Assembly (NCBI GenBank): GCA_016271365.2
Contig: CM057458.1
Coordinates: 198,744,501 to 198,808,500 of the forward strand
Direction: 5' to 3'
Source of the DNA: Neoceratodus forsteri
Lineage: Eukaryota; Chordata; Ceratodontiformes; Ceratodontidae
DNA: 64,000 nucleotides
The notes below the pieces were generated by a model. It worked only from the letters and a program-made list of their open reading frames with translations, ran no database searches and had not been told where the DNA came from. A program made the translations under genes and the position numbers. Positions 45,107 to 57,127 of this stretch are shown here, piece after piece; positions within the stretch are counted from its first letter, which is position 1; each line of letters starts with the position of its first letter.

Positions 45107-46532
45107 GTGAATGTAAAAAGAGGAAGACAAAGGAGGGATCGCATGGCTAAAAAGGCAAGAGAGGGGGCCAGGAAAGGCAAACATCCTGAACAAATACTTT
45201 TGCTCAGTGTTCAAAGAAGACGGAGAATGGGAGGGGCCACAGAAAATAACAGGAGCTTAGAAGGGAGGGAGGGGGATACTAGTCCATTTGTGGAGGACAG
45301 AGTCCTAAGGGGACTCGCTAATCTGAAGGTGGACAAAGCGATGGGGCTCGATGGGGTGTTAAGGGATCTCAGGGTGGTACTGGCTGCACCTCTGATGCAG
45401 CTGACTGAAAAAACAAGTGGTTCTAGAGGACTGGAGGAGGGCAGATGTAGTTCTGCTTCACAAAAACAGTAGCAGGAAGGAGGCTACCAGCTATAGGCCA
45501 GTCAACCTGATATCAATGGTGAGATAATTAAAGGAATCACTGCTGAAGGAAAGGGCCGTGGAATGGCTTGCGTCTGTTGGGTTACATTACCCGAGGAGGC
45601 ATGGATTCATGGGGAAGGGGGATCATGTCAATTGAATCTGATAGATTTCTTTGACTGGGTGGCCAGGGAATTATCACAGGGTGGAGCGGTGGGTGTGGCC
45701 TACAGTACCTAGACTGTGGTAAGGCTTTCAACACCATTTCACACTGGAGACTTGTAAGGAAGCTGGGCAGCTTAGGATTGGGTCCAAAGGTGGTAAACTG
45801 GATAACAAATTGATTAATGGATAGGCAATAGAGTGTGGTGGTAATCTGAGTTCACTCTGAGGATGGGAGCGTGGGCTGCCTCTGGAATCAGTACTGGGAC
45901 TGATCCTCTTTAATGTCTTTATAAGTGACATTGCAGAGGAGCTGGAAGAGAAGGTGTGCCTTTGTGGATGACACCAAAATCTGCAATGGGGTGGATTCTT
46001 GGGGGGTGAGCAGAAACCTGAGAACTTGAGGAGTGGTCAAGGGTATGGCAGCTGGGTTTCAATGAGAAAAAGTGCAAAATCATGCACTTAGGGTGCAGAA
46101 ACCCCGGATTGGAGTACAAAATGGTTAGAGATATTGACAACCACCAAACAGGAAACAGACCTGGGGGTAATCATGTCTGATGACCCTAATGGTGGCCAGG
46201 AAACAGATCTGGGGGTAATCCTATCTGATGACCTAATGGTGGACAGACAGTGAGACAAGGCAGGTGAGAGGGCTAGTGGGATGCTGAGTTTCACAGTGAG
46301 GGGTATCACCAACATAAAGAGGGAGGTAGTGTTGCCTTTGTATAGATCGGTGATAAGACCTCACCTAGAGTACTGTGTCCAGTTTTGGAGACCACATCTC
46401 CAGAAGGGCATAGTGTGGAGGCAGTTCAAATGAGGGCAACTAAAATGGTGCAGGGTCTGCATCAGGGGCCCTATGAGGAGTGGCTAAAAGCTCTCAGCAT
46501 GTACACCCTGGAGGAGAGGAGGGAGAAGGGGT
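45107..46532 (+). mobile_element. CR1 copy E, both ends lost
   Basis: It begins in the ORF2 linker (EQILLLSVQRRR; the DNA gives ILNKYFCSVFKEDGE in another frame). RT pieces include FVEDRVLRGLANLKVDKAMGLDGV and EDWRRADVVLLHK, then DFFDWV and an FADDTK region near 45970 across shifts. The C-terminal segment reaches NMYTLEERREKG at about 46530, where it is cut by the tail of copy F in the opposite orientation. Strongly decayed. Confidence 0.75.
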
Positions 46533-46762
46533 AACACATTAACATATAAATTGCTGGCAGATAAGGACTGCTTGGCCCACCTAGTCTGCCCAATTTCCCT
46601 ACCTCCTGTAACACCGCAGACCCTACTTGATCCTGGACTCCACATCCCTTTCCTTACCACTAAGGTTCCCTTATGCCTATCCCATGCCTTCTTGAATCCC
46701 ACTACAGTGTTTTCCCCACCATCTCTGCTGTAAGGCTGTTCCAGGCATCCACCACTCTTCCT
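46533..46762 (-). mobile_element. CR1 copy F, 3' end only
   Basis: About 230 bp of CR1 3' UTR and last codons on the minus strand: the complement of a tail with GGGCCAAGCAGTCCTTATCT, then VGFKKAWDRHKGTLVVRKG. It abuts the truncated end of copy E and the tail of copy G. Confidence 0.75.
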
Positions 46763-49302
46763 AGAAACATAGAATATGATGGCAGATAAGGACCGCTTGG
46801 CTCACCTAGTCTGCCCATTTCCCTACCTAACAGATAAGCTGCAGATCGTACTTAACCAACAGCCTACTCCCTCTTACCCCCCACTAGAATTGCTTTATGT
46901 CTGTTCCATGCATTCTTGAATTCCCCCACTGTTTTTGACTCTATGAACTCCTCAGGAAGGCTGTTCCATGCATCTACAACCCTCTCTGTGAAGAAATAGT
47001 TCCTCACATTACCTCTGAGCCGTCCCCCCTCTATCTTCAAATTGTGCACCCTTGTTCTTGCACATCTCTTTTTCTGAAAGCTGCTACTCTCTTGGACTTT
47101 GTTGATTCCCTTGAGGTATTTGAAAGTTTTTATCATGTCCCCCCTCTACCTCCTTTCCTCGAGGCTATACATCTTAAGCTCCTTTAGTCTTTCTTCATAT
47201 GTCTTCTGGTGCAGACCTTGCACCATTTTGGTTGCCCTCCTCTGGACAGCTTCCACCCTGTCTATGTCTTTTCGGAGATGGGGTCTCCAGAACTGTACAC
47301 AGTACTCCAGATGTGGTCTTGCCAACTGTCTGAACAGAGGGCCAACAACTTCCTGTTTTCTACTGGTGATGCCTCTCTCTATGCATCCCAGTATCCCCCA
47401 GCCATCCTTACTGCCTTCTCACATTACTGGCCCACCTTTAGGTCATCTGATATGACTACCCCAGGTCCCTTTCCATTTTTGTTGTTGTCAGTATCTCATC
47501 CCTCATTGTTTACTCTTGCCTTGGGTTTTTGTTTCCCAGGTGCATCACTTTGCACTTCTTTGCATTGAATCTAAGCTGCCATATATTTGACCATTCCTCC
47601 AGACTTGCCAAGTCCCTTTTTATCCTTTCCACCCCACCTTGCATATCAACCCTGTTGCAGATCTTTATGTCATCTGCAAAGAGACATACTTTTCCTTCCG
47701 CTCCCTCTGCAATGTCTTTTATAAAGACATTAAAAAGGACCGGACCCAGTACTGAAACCTGCGGTACCCCACTAGTAACCCTGCTTTCTTCACTGTGGAC
47801 TCTATTTACTATTACCCTCTGTGCCCTGTTGTCCAGACAATGTTTTACCCAGGCTACCACCCTGAGACCCACTGCCAGGCTGGCTAATTTGTTTATTAAT
47901 CTTTTGTGCGGGACTGTGTCAAATGCCTTGCTGAAGTCTAAGTAGGCCATGTCCACAGCCCTTCCCTGGTCTACTACTTTGGTCACCCAGTCAAAGAAAT
48001 CAATTAGATTTGTCTGACATGACCTTCCTGCTGTGAATCCATGCTGCCTTGGGTCCTGTGCCCCACTGGCCTCTAAGTACTCAACAATTCTTTCCTTCAG
48101 AAGTGATTCCATCATTTTCCCTACCACTAAGGTCAAACTGTTAGGTCTCTAGTTTCCTGCCTCTGTCTTGCTCCCACTTTTGTGAAGTGGAATTACATCC
48201 ACCCTCCTCCAGTCCTCAGGTACCACACCATCCTCCCATGATTTATTAAAAAGGGTAGTCAGTGGTGTTACTAGTTCTTCCTTTAGTTCTTTTAGAATTC
48301 TGGGGTGAATCCCATCAGGCTCCATTGCTTCATCCACCTTCAGTTTTAAGAGTTCTTTCAGAACCCTTTCTTCTGTGAAAGGACTAATATCAACCTCCCT
48401 ATCCAGAGTGCTTCTATTGACTGGATTAGGTATTTCCTCCTGCTCTTCCATTGTGAATACTAAACAGAAGTATTCTTTCAGTATCCCTGCTTTTTCATTG
48501 TCACTCTCTGCCCAACCACCTTCCTCTTCATTCAGCCTCAGAATCCCTGCCTTAGTCTTTATTTGCTCCCTAATGTACCTATAAAATGTTTTATCCCCCT
48601 TCTGAACTGAGTTGGCTGTCTTTTCCTTGGTTTGGGCCTTTGCTATTCTGACTGCCTTCCCTGCTTCCTTCTGCTTTAACTGGTACAGTTCTCTGTCCTG
48701 CTCCTTCTGTGTTTCCTTATACTTCCTGAATGTTATCTTTTTCTCTCTAACCTTCCCTGCCACTTGTTTTGAGAACCATAGTGTTTTTTTCTTTCATTTT
48801 GATTTGTTTATTTGCTTCACACAAAGGCTTGTTGCCCCTGTAATGGTGGTTTTGATGTTTCCCCATTGTTGCTTCACCCCATCCTCTTGCCTGTTTGCTA
48901 GTACTTTTCTGAGATACTCTCCCATTTTGACAAAATCAGCCCTCCTGAAGTCCAGTACCTTCATGTTTGTATGGCTTTACTCTACAGCTAAGTTTATCGT
49001 GAACCACACTGTTTGGTGGTCGCTTGTTCCCAGATAGCTACCCACTTCAAGATCGGAGATCCTCTCTCTGTCCCCGTTTGAGAGTACCAGGTCTAAGATT
49101 GCTCCCTTCCGAATGGGTTCCAAAACTAGCTGTCTGAGGCATGCCCTGTTCTCGGATGTGGCTGCAGCAAAGGTGCTCCAGTTAACATTTAACATATTCA
49201 GGTCCCCCATCAGCAATATTTCCCCTTTTTCTGCCATCCTAAGGATGCCTTCTATCATTTCCTTGTCCATGTCCCCCCCCCTGAGATGGGGGTCTATATA
49301 CT
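46763..49302 (-). mobile_element. CR1 copy G, long and well preserved
   Basis: The copy extends from the TCTATGTTTC tail (near 46765 on the complement) through the complete RT and linker to the middle of the endonuclease, where it is 5'-truncated. It is the best preserved CR1 in the window, with two frames of more than 200 codons. Confidence 0.85.
46864..49270 (-). pseudogene. CR1 ORF2, copy G
   Basis: Endonuclease C-half (49270-48977): GEILLMGDLNMLNVNWSTFA, RKGAILDLVLSNGD and TSDHQTVWF. Linker and RT start (48763-48149): KKITFRKYKETQKEQDRELY, TFYRYIREQIK, KVDEAMEPDGIHPRILKEL, WRRVDVIPLHKSGSKTEAGN. RT core (48136-47510): LVVGKMMESLLKERI, QHGFTAGRSCQTNLIDFFDWV, AYLDFSKAFDTVPHKRL, SGVPQVSVLGPVLFNVF and LFADD. 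C-terminus (47136-46864): MIKTFKYLKGINKVQESS to EFKNAWNRHKAILVG. One TAG near 48148 splits the RT. Shifts at about 47500 and 48800 complete the damage. GPDG of block 0 is changed to EPDG. Confidence 0.85.
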
Positions 49303-49440
49303 AGTCCTGTGAAGAAATACTTCCTTACATCTCTCCTGAGCCTACCCCCCTCCAACCTCATAGCATGATCCCTTGTTTTTGAGCATCTTTTTTCTTTTCT
49401 GACTTTTTTAAGGCTTCCCTCTTGAACTTTATGTAACCTC

Positions 49441-51523
49441 CTTACTTATTTGAGGCTTACCTTAATGTCTTCCTTGGCTCCTTCCATGTCCACTGTCAGG
49501 TTGATGTCCCATAGAGGTATTAGATCCAAGGTCATCTGTTTGTTTCTGTTGATTCATGTGAGAGTGCCATGCTGTGCCACCATGCCTGTCCCTCTAAGAA
49601 TTCAGCCAGTATGTGTATAGTGAATGGTCTGGGCTGGGTCCGAGTGCTTTAGGGCTTGTGACCAGCCAGACACCACTTTGATTTGCTCCACTCTGCAGTC
49701 AATGGTGGAGTAGAGGGAGCTTGAACTAGTACTGTAACTGTTTATTTCTAACTGGCTGTTGTGTCTAAATTAGGGAGTTTGTTTAACCTGCTTTCTTTGT
49801 AGCTTTGCCTTTATGAATAGGGGCCACCATGTCTGGTCCTGGACATCCAGTAAGTGGACCAATATGACTCAGTTGACCTCAAAGGGCCCTTGTCCCAAGT
49901 GCCTCATGGGAAGGAAAGACTAGTTTTTGTACTTTTTAGGTTGGCACCTAAACTGAACTGAAGGGGCCACCCAAACTGTGACTGATAGCTCCCCCAGCCA
50001 ACCAGAACTCAGAAATCCAAGGGAAATCCCCAGAACTGTTAGAGACAGGGTTCAATTGGAGTTAGAGCTTGAAGAGTGAGGAGCTTGAGCTCTCGAGGAA
50101 CTGCTCCCATACTGAGCCTAGGGGAATCGGCGGGAAGAGGCCTGACTTACCTCCCTGCCACTGTTCTCCTGCATTGGACTGCCTGACTGCAGTGGTCAGA
50201 CTAACCCGAATTGTAACTAAAACTGTGGCAGAAGCCTCGGAGATGTTTAAAAGTACTGCTTGAGATCTGGACCAAAGTTAGGCTCTTGTGAAACGATTGG
50301 CCCAGAGGTGTGGTTAAGAGACTGATATTGGATTGAGAGGTTTGCTCTGTAAATCGACTGCAATAGCAACCAGACTGTATCTGATCTGTTAGGAGAAGTT
50401 ATTGCTATTCTTGTTAAATGTACTGAATGTCCATCATGGGTCAAGGCCTGCCTGCTCGCGAACAAATCGTTGTGCTGGAGGCTTCACTAGCACAACAAAC
50501 CAAACTTTGCCAAAGTGTTCATCATGCCTGGGCCTTTACCATCCTGGCCTAGACTGATCTGCCTTGCACAAGAGACTGTCCTTGATGAGAGACCGGCTTT
50601 GCGGATCCAGTCCCTGCATAGAGATAACTCGCAGGTTGCGGCCACCTGGAGGGAAAGGCTGTGAAGAGAAGGTGTGTCATGACAGCCCTGCTTCCCCATG
50701 CTTATCGGTGATCTACATGAGGTCTCCATATCACAAGCAACATCACAGCCAACTGGTAGTGTGAGTAAACCCAGGGACACTCCCTGCAACAAGTCACTTA
50801 ATTTTCTGTGGTACCACCTGATTTCTTTATTAATTTTCTGGGTTCCAAGAGACTGAGCCAACAGGCCAGGATTACAAATAATCAAGTCTCTATTGTGCAT
50901 GCTAACTGCCTTTTCTTTCCATCAAGGGCCCCAACAATAGCTGCAATGCCGGCCATCCCCGGGCAATACCTCTGGCTAGCCAATATTCCATCCTGGGTAT
51001 CCAGTGTTGTAGAACTAATTATTTGGGACTAAAAAGTGCATGCCAAGAACCTGAATTCAATCAGTATAGTAATCATTTAACTAAATTCACGTCCCTTTCT
51101 TGTTCTCGACCCCTGAATAAATCTGATTTTTATTTCATGTTTAACCTGGCTTATGCATATATTATTAGTTGGGTTACAGTACTGAATGTGTGTAGGTGCG
51201 TTGCTAGCCTTGTTTTACAGGGGGTTTCCAGGGACGTTGCTGAAGGCAGATCCTGGTGGTAAGTGTAAAGGGTGTGTGCATATTATTAATGTCACTTGCT
51301 GACTGTGTGTTAACTGATGTTAAAGGTACAAAGCCCTAGAAGGGTTGGTGGGTGGTTATAGCTTCCCAGAGGGCTATAACAGGTTAGACAGAGATCCCCA
51401 CTACTATTACTCTGGGTGGAGGCACCTTAATACCGAATCCAGGTCCCTCAACCTGTGGTCAGGAATATAGGTGGGGTAGTAACCTTAGGGATAGTGTTGC
51501 CTAGGGGCTTTACACTTTTTTAT
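49441..51523. other. 2.08-kb insertion in CR1 copy I, identity unknown
   Basis: It is bounded on both sides by matching CR1 sequence, so it entered as a unit. No ORF longer than about 140 codons and no domain was recognised. AATAAA lies near 51116. It could be a solo LTR-type or non-coding element. Ends and target duplication could not be fixed. Confidence 0.45.
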
Positions 51524-53252
51524 ACCTATGAGGTATTTGAAAGTCTCTGTTATGCCCCGCCTTTCCCTTCTCTCCTCCAGCGTGTACATATTGAGCTCCT
51601 TCAGTCTCTCCTCAAAGCGCTTTTGATGCAGACCCTGCACCATTTTAGTTGCTCTCCTCTGGATTGCCTCTACTCTGTCTATGTCCTTCCGGAGATGTGG
51701 TCTCCAGAACTGGCCACAGTACTCTAGGTGCGGTCTCACCAGTGATTTGTACAGCAGTATCACCACTGCTCTTTTTCTGCTGGTGATACACCTCCCTATG
51801 CACTCCAGCATTCGCACGGCTCTCCCCACTGATTGGCCACCTTTAGGTCATCAGATAGGATTACCCCAGGTCCCTTTCCTGTTTGGTGGTCACCAGTACC
51901 CCTCCCCCCCATTTTGTACTCTGCCCCTGGGTTGCTGCACCCCAAGTGGATGATTTTGCACTTCTTTGCATTGAAACTTAATTGCCACACTCTGAACCAC
52001 TCCTCAAGCTTACCTAGAGCCCAACTCATTCTCTCCACCCCCCCAGAGTATCTACCCCATTGCAGATTTTAGTGTCATCTGCAAAAAGGCACATCTTCCC
52101 TTCTTTTCCCTCTGCAATGTTGCTAATAAAGACATTAAAGAGGACCAGTCCTAGTACTGATCCTTGTGGCACCCCGCTGGTCATCCTTCCTTCCTAAGAG
52201 TGAACTCTGATTGCCACCTCCCTCTGTTGCCTATCTCCCAACCAATTTCTTATCCAGTTTACTTCATTTGGACCCACTCCCAGGCTGCCCATCTTGTTCA
52301 TGAGTCTCCTATGTGGAAAGGTGTCGAAGGCCTTATTGAAATCTAAGTAGACCACTTCTACCGCTCCACCCTGATCTAATTCCTTGGTCACTCAGTAAAA
52401 TAAATCTATCAGATGTGTTTGACATGACCTCCCCCCAGTGAATCCATGCTGTCTCAGATCTTGTATGCCACTGGATTCAAGATATTCCACAGTCCTTTCC
52501 TTCATCAGTGATTCCATTAATTTCCCCACCACCAAAGTTAGGCTGACTGGCCTGTAACTGCCAGCCTCCTCCCTGCTCCCACTTTTGTGAAGTGGGACTA
52601 CATCTACCCTACTCCAGTTCTCCAGGACCACTCCCGTCTCCGGTGAGTGGTTGACTAGGACTGTCAGAGGTGCAGCTAGCACCTCTCTGATCTCCCTCAA
52701 TATCCTTGGATGTATCCCGTCAGGTCCCTTATCCACTTTCAGATTTGTGAGTACCTTTAGGACTCTCTCTCCTCTGTAAATGGACTAGTGTCCACTTCCT
52801 TTCCTTCAATGCCCCTGACACTTATCTGTGGCCCTTCTCCTGCCCTTTGCTTCATGAACACTAAACAAAAGTATTTGTTCAGGATGACTGCTCTTTCCTT
52901 GTCCCCTTCCACATACTCCCCCTTTCCCTCCCTTGTCTTACAATCCCTCCCCTGGTCTTTCTCCTTTCTCTTACATACCAGTAAAATGTCTTGTCTCCTT
53001 TCTTTACTGCCTGAGCTATTTTCACCTCCATTTGCACTTTTGCATTCATGACTGCTTTCCCTGTCTCCCTCTACATCTCCTGATACACCTCCATATCCTC
53101 CTCCCTCTGTCTCCTTATACCTCCTAAATGCTAACTTTTTGGCCCTTACCTTCCCAGCCACCTCTTTTAAGACCGATAGTGGTCTCTTTTTCCTCTTGCT
53201 TTTACTTACTTGCCTGATGCAGAGGTTTTTTGCCCTCACTATCCCCACTTTT

Positions 53253-55112
53253 TATTTTTTTTTATTTTTTTTATTTAAGCATTTCACCAGGAAGGTATAC
53301 TGAGCAGGGTTACTCATTTCCAAATACGTCCAGATAGATAAAGTGGAGGTACAAGCAAGCAGTGCAAAATACAATACTACAATCTCAGTGTAAGTTGTTT
53401 GGCAAGAAGAAATTAATGATACAAATTAAGGTACATTAAATCAGCAATCATTAAAGTGCAGTTACAATGAATCTGAGCACAAGAAGCATTATAAGTTACT
53501 AACAATGCTGTACTAAGTTACAAATACAAAACATGGCAATGAAATAACTGTAGAGAACATTGTGTATTAGTAGGCTAAACAAAAATGGTGTGTAGGTTGG
53601 GTTCAATGTGATTAGCAGGAACAGGAGTGGCCCACAATAGGGATGAGAGAGCATTAGTAGACGGCGCATGATGGATATTAGAGGGGAGGGTATTCCAAAG
53701 ATTAGAACAGCGATAAAAGAAGGCAGATTGGCTAGCAGATGTAGAGCCAAGAGGGATGGTGAAACAGTGAGAGTCAGAGTTTCGAAGTGAGTATGAGCAC
53801 AGTGGGAGGCAGAGATGACAGTGGAGAGATAAGAGGAGATTCCATTCCAGAATTTGGCCATGAAAGTAGCACAGTGTGCCAAGCGTCTGGACTCGGGAAG
53901 GAGGGACGTGGCCAAGTTAAGATTACAGTGGTGAGTATGAAGGGGATAGGATAGTATGAAGTGGCAGAAGGAATTGAAATGGGTGTCCAGTCTGGTCAGG
54001 GTAGGTTTTGGGGGTGGCACTGTAGACTATGTCTGCATAGTCAAAGGTAGGAAGGACCATTTTCTGCGCATTAACATGTCTGGCTGATGGAGGAATGCAG
54101 TACTTGTTTCTATACAAGGCACCAAGCTTGGGGTGGAGGTTTTTATGGATTGCACAACATCAGCAGATAAGTCTAGGTGGCGGTCTAACCAGACCCCAAG
54201 GTATCTGAAAGAAGGGACATTCTCGATCAGAGTACCATCCAGTGTGTGGAACACTGAGGAGAAGGCAAGAGAAGATAGTTTCTGTTTGGTGCCGAAAGAC
54301 ATGGAGTCTGCCTTTTTTGCATTCAGAAACAGTTGATTTGACTGGAACCATTTCTGACCCATGATGAAATCATGCTGCAGCCTAGTCTGCACATCAGTGT
54401 GTAATGTACTAGATGTGTAAATGATGGTATCATCAGAATACATGTGGATTTGCGCAGTGGAGCAGGCAGAGGGGAGGTCTTTAAGGAAGATGGAGAATAA
54501 AATAGGGCCAAGTACAGAGCCCTGAGGGACTCCAGTAGTGATAGGGAGAGGAGTGGAGAGGGAGAAGGCAGTCTTGACTGAGTTCTGCCTGTCAGGTATG
54601 AGTGAAACCAAGGCACTGTAGTGGGGTGTAAGCCAGCCCTAGAGAGTGTTTGGAGGAGCAGAGGGTGGGATACAGTGTTGAAGGCTTTTGCCAGATCAAC
54701 AAAAATGGCATAGTTTATGTGACCCAGATCCATCTTGGAGAGTATGGAGTCTATGAGATATATTAGGGAGGTGGTGGTGGAGTGGGACATGTGGAAATCA
54801 GATTGGAAAGGCATGAAAAAAGAGGTGGAGTTGAGATAGGAGGTGAGTTGGGCCAGAACGATGCGTTCCTGAAGTTTTGCTAAGATTGGAAGTAGGGAGA
54901 TGGGGCAGTAGTTCCCAGTGTCAGTAGGGTCACTGCCTTTGGGAAGGGGGATGACTATGGAATGTTTCCCATAGGAGAGAACTGAAGAAAGGGAAAAGGA
55001 AAGGTTGAGAAGAGAGGCCAGAGGAGTGTCAATAGCTGTTTTGCCCACTTTTCCTCCACTCCACCCGAATCCTTTCCCCCTCCTAAGGCATTTCCCGAGG
55101 CATTCCACCATC
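53253..55112 (-). mobile_element. L2-type retrotransposon, 5'-truncated
   Basis: The 3' end, on the complement, is A-rich (TTTTATTTTTTTTATTTTTTT at 53253-53275 on +), then a UTR with the word AAGGTATACTGAGCAGGG shared in part with 57795-57815. Coding runs 53499-55111. It truncates in the RT at about 55111 where another L2-type tail begins. It is inserted in CR1 copy I. Confidence 0.75.
53499..55111 (-). pseudogene. L2-type reverse transcriptase and C-terminal region
   Basis: Frame 55111-54323 reads TPLASLLNLSFSL, HSIVIPLPKGSDPTDTGNYCPISLLPILAKLQERIVLAQL, FQSDFHMSHSTTTSLIYLID and AIFVDLAKAFNTVSHPLLLQTL. Frame 54611-54027 reads TGVPQGSVLGPILFSIFLKDLP, then YSDD in place of the usual YADD, LFLNAKKADSM and FRYLGVWLD. 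The 54117-53499 frames give the C-terminal segment (VLPTFDYADIVYSAT). The RT blocks are complete from block 1, but one shift near 54323-54611 and two later ones break it. The catalytic Asp pair is intact. Confidence 0.8.
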
Positions 55113-55497
55113 TTATTTTATTTATTTATTTATTCATTCATTCAATCTCAGATTACAAAATAACTTTGAGCACAAGGTAGCTCATTTACAAAGGTTCCGC
55201 ATCAGTGGGGAGGGTAACAAACAGACATAGGACGAACTAACAATTGAATTAAAAACATACAGTAAGAGTGTATTACATCAAAGAAATCAGCACTATTCAA
55301 AATAGAAGAATGGAGCGGAGATAAGAGGAGAAGAAGAGAGGGGAGAAGGATTATAAGACCTAAGGAAATGGGTAGCAGCTAGGGGCTTTGTCAAAGTTGC
55401 TGAGGGAGAAGGCAGGAATGAAGTGAGAGACAAGGAAGCAGAGGAGGGAAGAGGCTGAAGACAATAGGAGAGGGTAGCAGCCAGGGGTCTTGTCAGT
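55113..55497 (-). mobile_element. 3' end of a second L2-type element
   Basis: A (TTTA)n(TTCA)n run at 55113-55144 is the reverse of an L2-style (TGAA)n tail. The following 350 bp (TTTGAGCACAAGGTAGCTCA) resembles the UTR at 9150 and 57790. It contains two 60-bp imperfect direct repeats (AGGGAGAAGGCAGGAATGAAG and AGGAGAGGGTAGCAGCCAGG regions). Confidence 0.65.
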
Positions 55498-56080
55498 TTA
55501 TCACTCAATGTAATCAGAGCGAGGGGGGATCTTTGTAAAATCTGCCCTCCTGATGTCTAGGACTCTCACCTTTGTGTGGCTCATTTCTGCCACATTTCCT
55601 ATATTGAACCACACTGTATGGTGATCACTGGTCCCCAGGTGGCCACCCACCATGACATCTGCAACACTGTCCCCATTTGTGAATACAAGGTCCAATATTG
55701 CTCCATCACGAGTGGGCTCCTTTACTAGCTGCATGAGGCATGCCCCATGCAGGGACTCCAGGATGTCCCAGCTCCTAGCTGAAGCTGCAGCTGGGATGCT
55801 CCAATCTACATCTGGCAGATTAAAGTCCTCCCACCAGCAGCACCTCCCACTTATTTGTCATCTTTTGGATGACTTCCACCAGATCCTTATCCATTCCCCC
55901 CATGCCGGAGGTTCATAGAGCACACCAGTATGAATAGTGGCTCAATTCCCTGTCTCTAGGGTGACACATAGTACCTCCACCACTCCCTGTGTTCCCGTAA
56001 CTCTGTGGTGTTTATGCTATCCTTCATGTAAAGAGCTAATCCTCCCCCTTTCTTACCAACCCTGTCCTTCCTGAGCATTG

Positions 56081-56513
56081 CCAGTGGCTCAGTAGGTAGC
56101 ACACTTGCCTCTGAGTCCGGGAGATCAGAGGGCTGTGGGTTCAGTTCCCACGTCTGGCACTTGGGTTAATATCCCAGTACTGATACTGTAGTGCAGCATG
56201 AGAGGGGTGCTGCACTTCTGAGGTGCCGTCTTTCAGATGAGACATTAAACCAAGGTCCCATCTGCCTGGATTGGTGGTAGTTCAGGTAGATGTTAAACAT
56301 CCCATGGCACTTATCGAAAAGGGTAAGGGAATTTCCCCGGTGTCCTGGCCAAATTTCCCTCATTCACTATAAATACCACCAACAGCTTAATCTGGTTCAA
56401 AGTCAGTTGGCATTCATTTGTATCCCCCTCCCTCAGGTCGTGCCTGAAAATAGGCAGGATTTGTCTAGTGCACTTACCCGGTCAACAAAAACTAAATAAA
56501 ATAAATAAATAAA
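56081..56513 (+). mobile_element. tRNA-derived SINE with intact Pol III boxes and 5-bp target duplication
   Basis: The head resembles a tRNA gene: A-box-like TGGCTCAGTAGGTAGCAC near 56085-56102 and B-box GGTTCAGTTCCC at 56138-56149. The body has CTTTCAGATGAGACATTAAACC, CCCATGGCACTTATCGAAAAGGGTAAGGG and CCGGTGTCCTGGCCAAATTTCCC, wording typical of widespread fish and amphibian tRNA SINEs (V-SINE/Deu-type body; exact family not certain). The tail is AAATAAAATAAATAAATAAA. CATTG flanks both sides (56076-56080 and 56514-56518). Confidence 0.85.
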
Positions 56514-56552
56514 CATTGTATAGGCAGGTATGGCTACATCAAGGTATATGAT

Positions 56553-57030
56553 ATAGACCTTTAAATACCTCATTGGAGTAAATGAGGTAAGGAAGGGAAG
56601 TATTTTTCAGAAAAAAAGGTGGACAATAACAAGGGGATATGCAATGAAGTTGGAGAAGTGAGGAAGTACTCCTGCACAGAAAGAGTGGTGGATACCTGGA
56701 ACAGTCTTCCAGCGAGCTGGTGGGGGCAAAAACAATGGTGGAGTTTAAGAATACATGGGATAGGAAAAAGGGAATCATAGTGGAATTTAAAATTATTTTA
56801 AACTGATTTAAAATGCTGGTTTTTGTTTGTAAATTGTTTTCACCCTTATGTAAAGGACCCAGAGCCTCTGGGATTGGGCACTAGAGAAATAAAATAGACT
56901 TGACTTGGAAAGGAAAGGGGGGGGAGGGTCAGAGATCAAGTAGGTTCTGTGGTGACATTGTAAAATACGTAGGCAGAGTAAGTGGGCCAAGTGATTCGTT
57001 TCTGCCTTCAAAGTCTATGTTTCTGTTCCA
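56553..57030 (+). mobile_element. CR1 copy J, 3' end, with a small insertion
   Basis: On + the DNA gives TFKYLIGVNEVRKGSIFQKK-like coding across shifts, a 3' UTR and the tail ending AAGTCTATGTTTCTGTT near 57025. Between about 56780 and 56905, AT-rich DNA ends TTGGGCACTAGAGAAATAAA, the end-type of another LINE or SINE tail. Confidence 0.7.
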
Positions 57031-57127
57031 TCCTAACAAAAAATAGTGAGTTAGGGACAGACCTTGTTTTCTGATTTTTGTGCTGATGATTGTGTTCGGC
57101 TCTCACATAGTTTTTTTTACACTTCAG

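Larger units (their letters stand above)
51485..56075 (-). pseudogene. CR1 ORF2, copy I (split)
   Basis: Endonuclease: RKDRVGKKGGGLALYMK region near 56040-56075, and REGAILDLVF-like TRDGAILDLVFTNGD with GTSDHHTVWF at 55734-55501. Linker: KKRPLSVLKEVAGKVRAKKLAFRRYKE (53248-52757). RT: PDGIHPRILREIREVL, RVDVVPLHKSGSREEAGSYRPVSLT, QHGFTGGRSCQTHLIDLF (52736-52392), VEVVYLDFNKAFDTFPHRRL (52391-52194), and AKKCKIIHLG at 52038-51796. The C-terminal piece (51829-51485) reads RPHLEYCGQFWRPHLRKDIDR and RRATKMVQGLHQKRFEERLKELNMYTLEERR. Broken by insertions, frame shifts and a TGA near 52393. Confidence 0.8.
49303..56550 (-). mobile_element. CR1 copy I, one element broken by three later insertions
   Basis: CR1 pieces on the minus strand lie in collinear order: a 3' piece at 49303-49440, the C-terminal and RT piece at 51524-53252, and endonuclease pieces at 55498-56075 and 56519-56550. 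Between them sit an unassigned 2.08-kb insert, an L2-type pair (53253-55497) and a tRNA SINE (56081-56513). Each junction resumes roughly where the previous CR1 piece stopped, most clearly at the SINE, where removal rejoins YLDVAIPAYTM to LRKDRVGKKGGG. About 100 bp of CR1 is missing at the L2 junction. Confidence 0.75.

Noticed and set aside
53933..54336. + strand ORF at 54133 as a small gene
   Set aside because: Antisense to the L2-type reverse transcriptase.
56085..56160. Stand-alone tRNA gene
   Set aside because: A and B boxes are present, but the segment is fused to a SINE body and A-rich tail with a target duplication. The acceptor stem does not pair convincingly.
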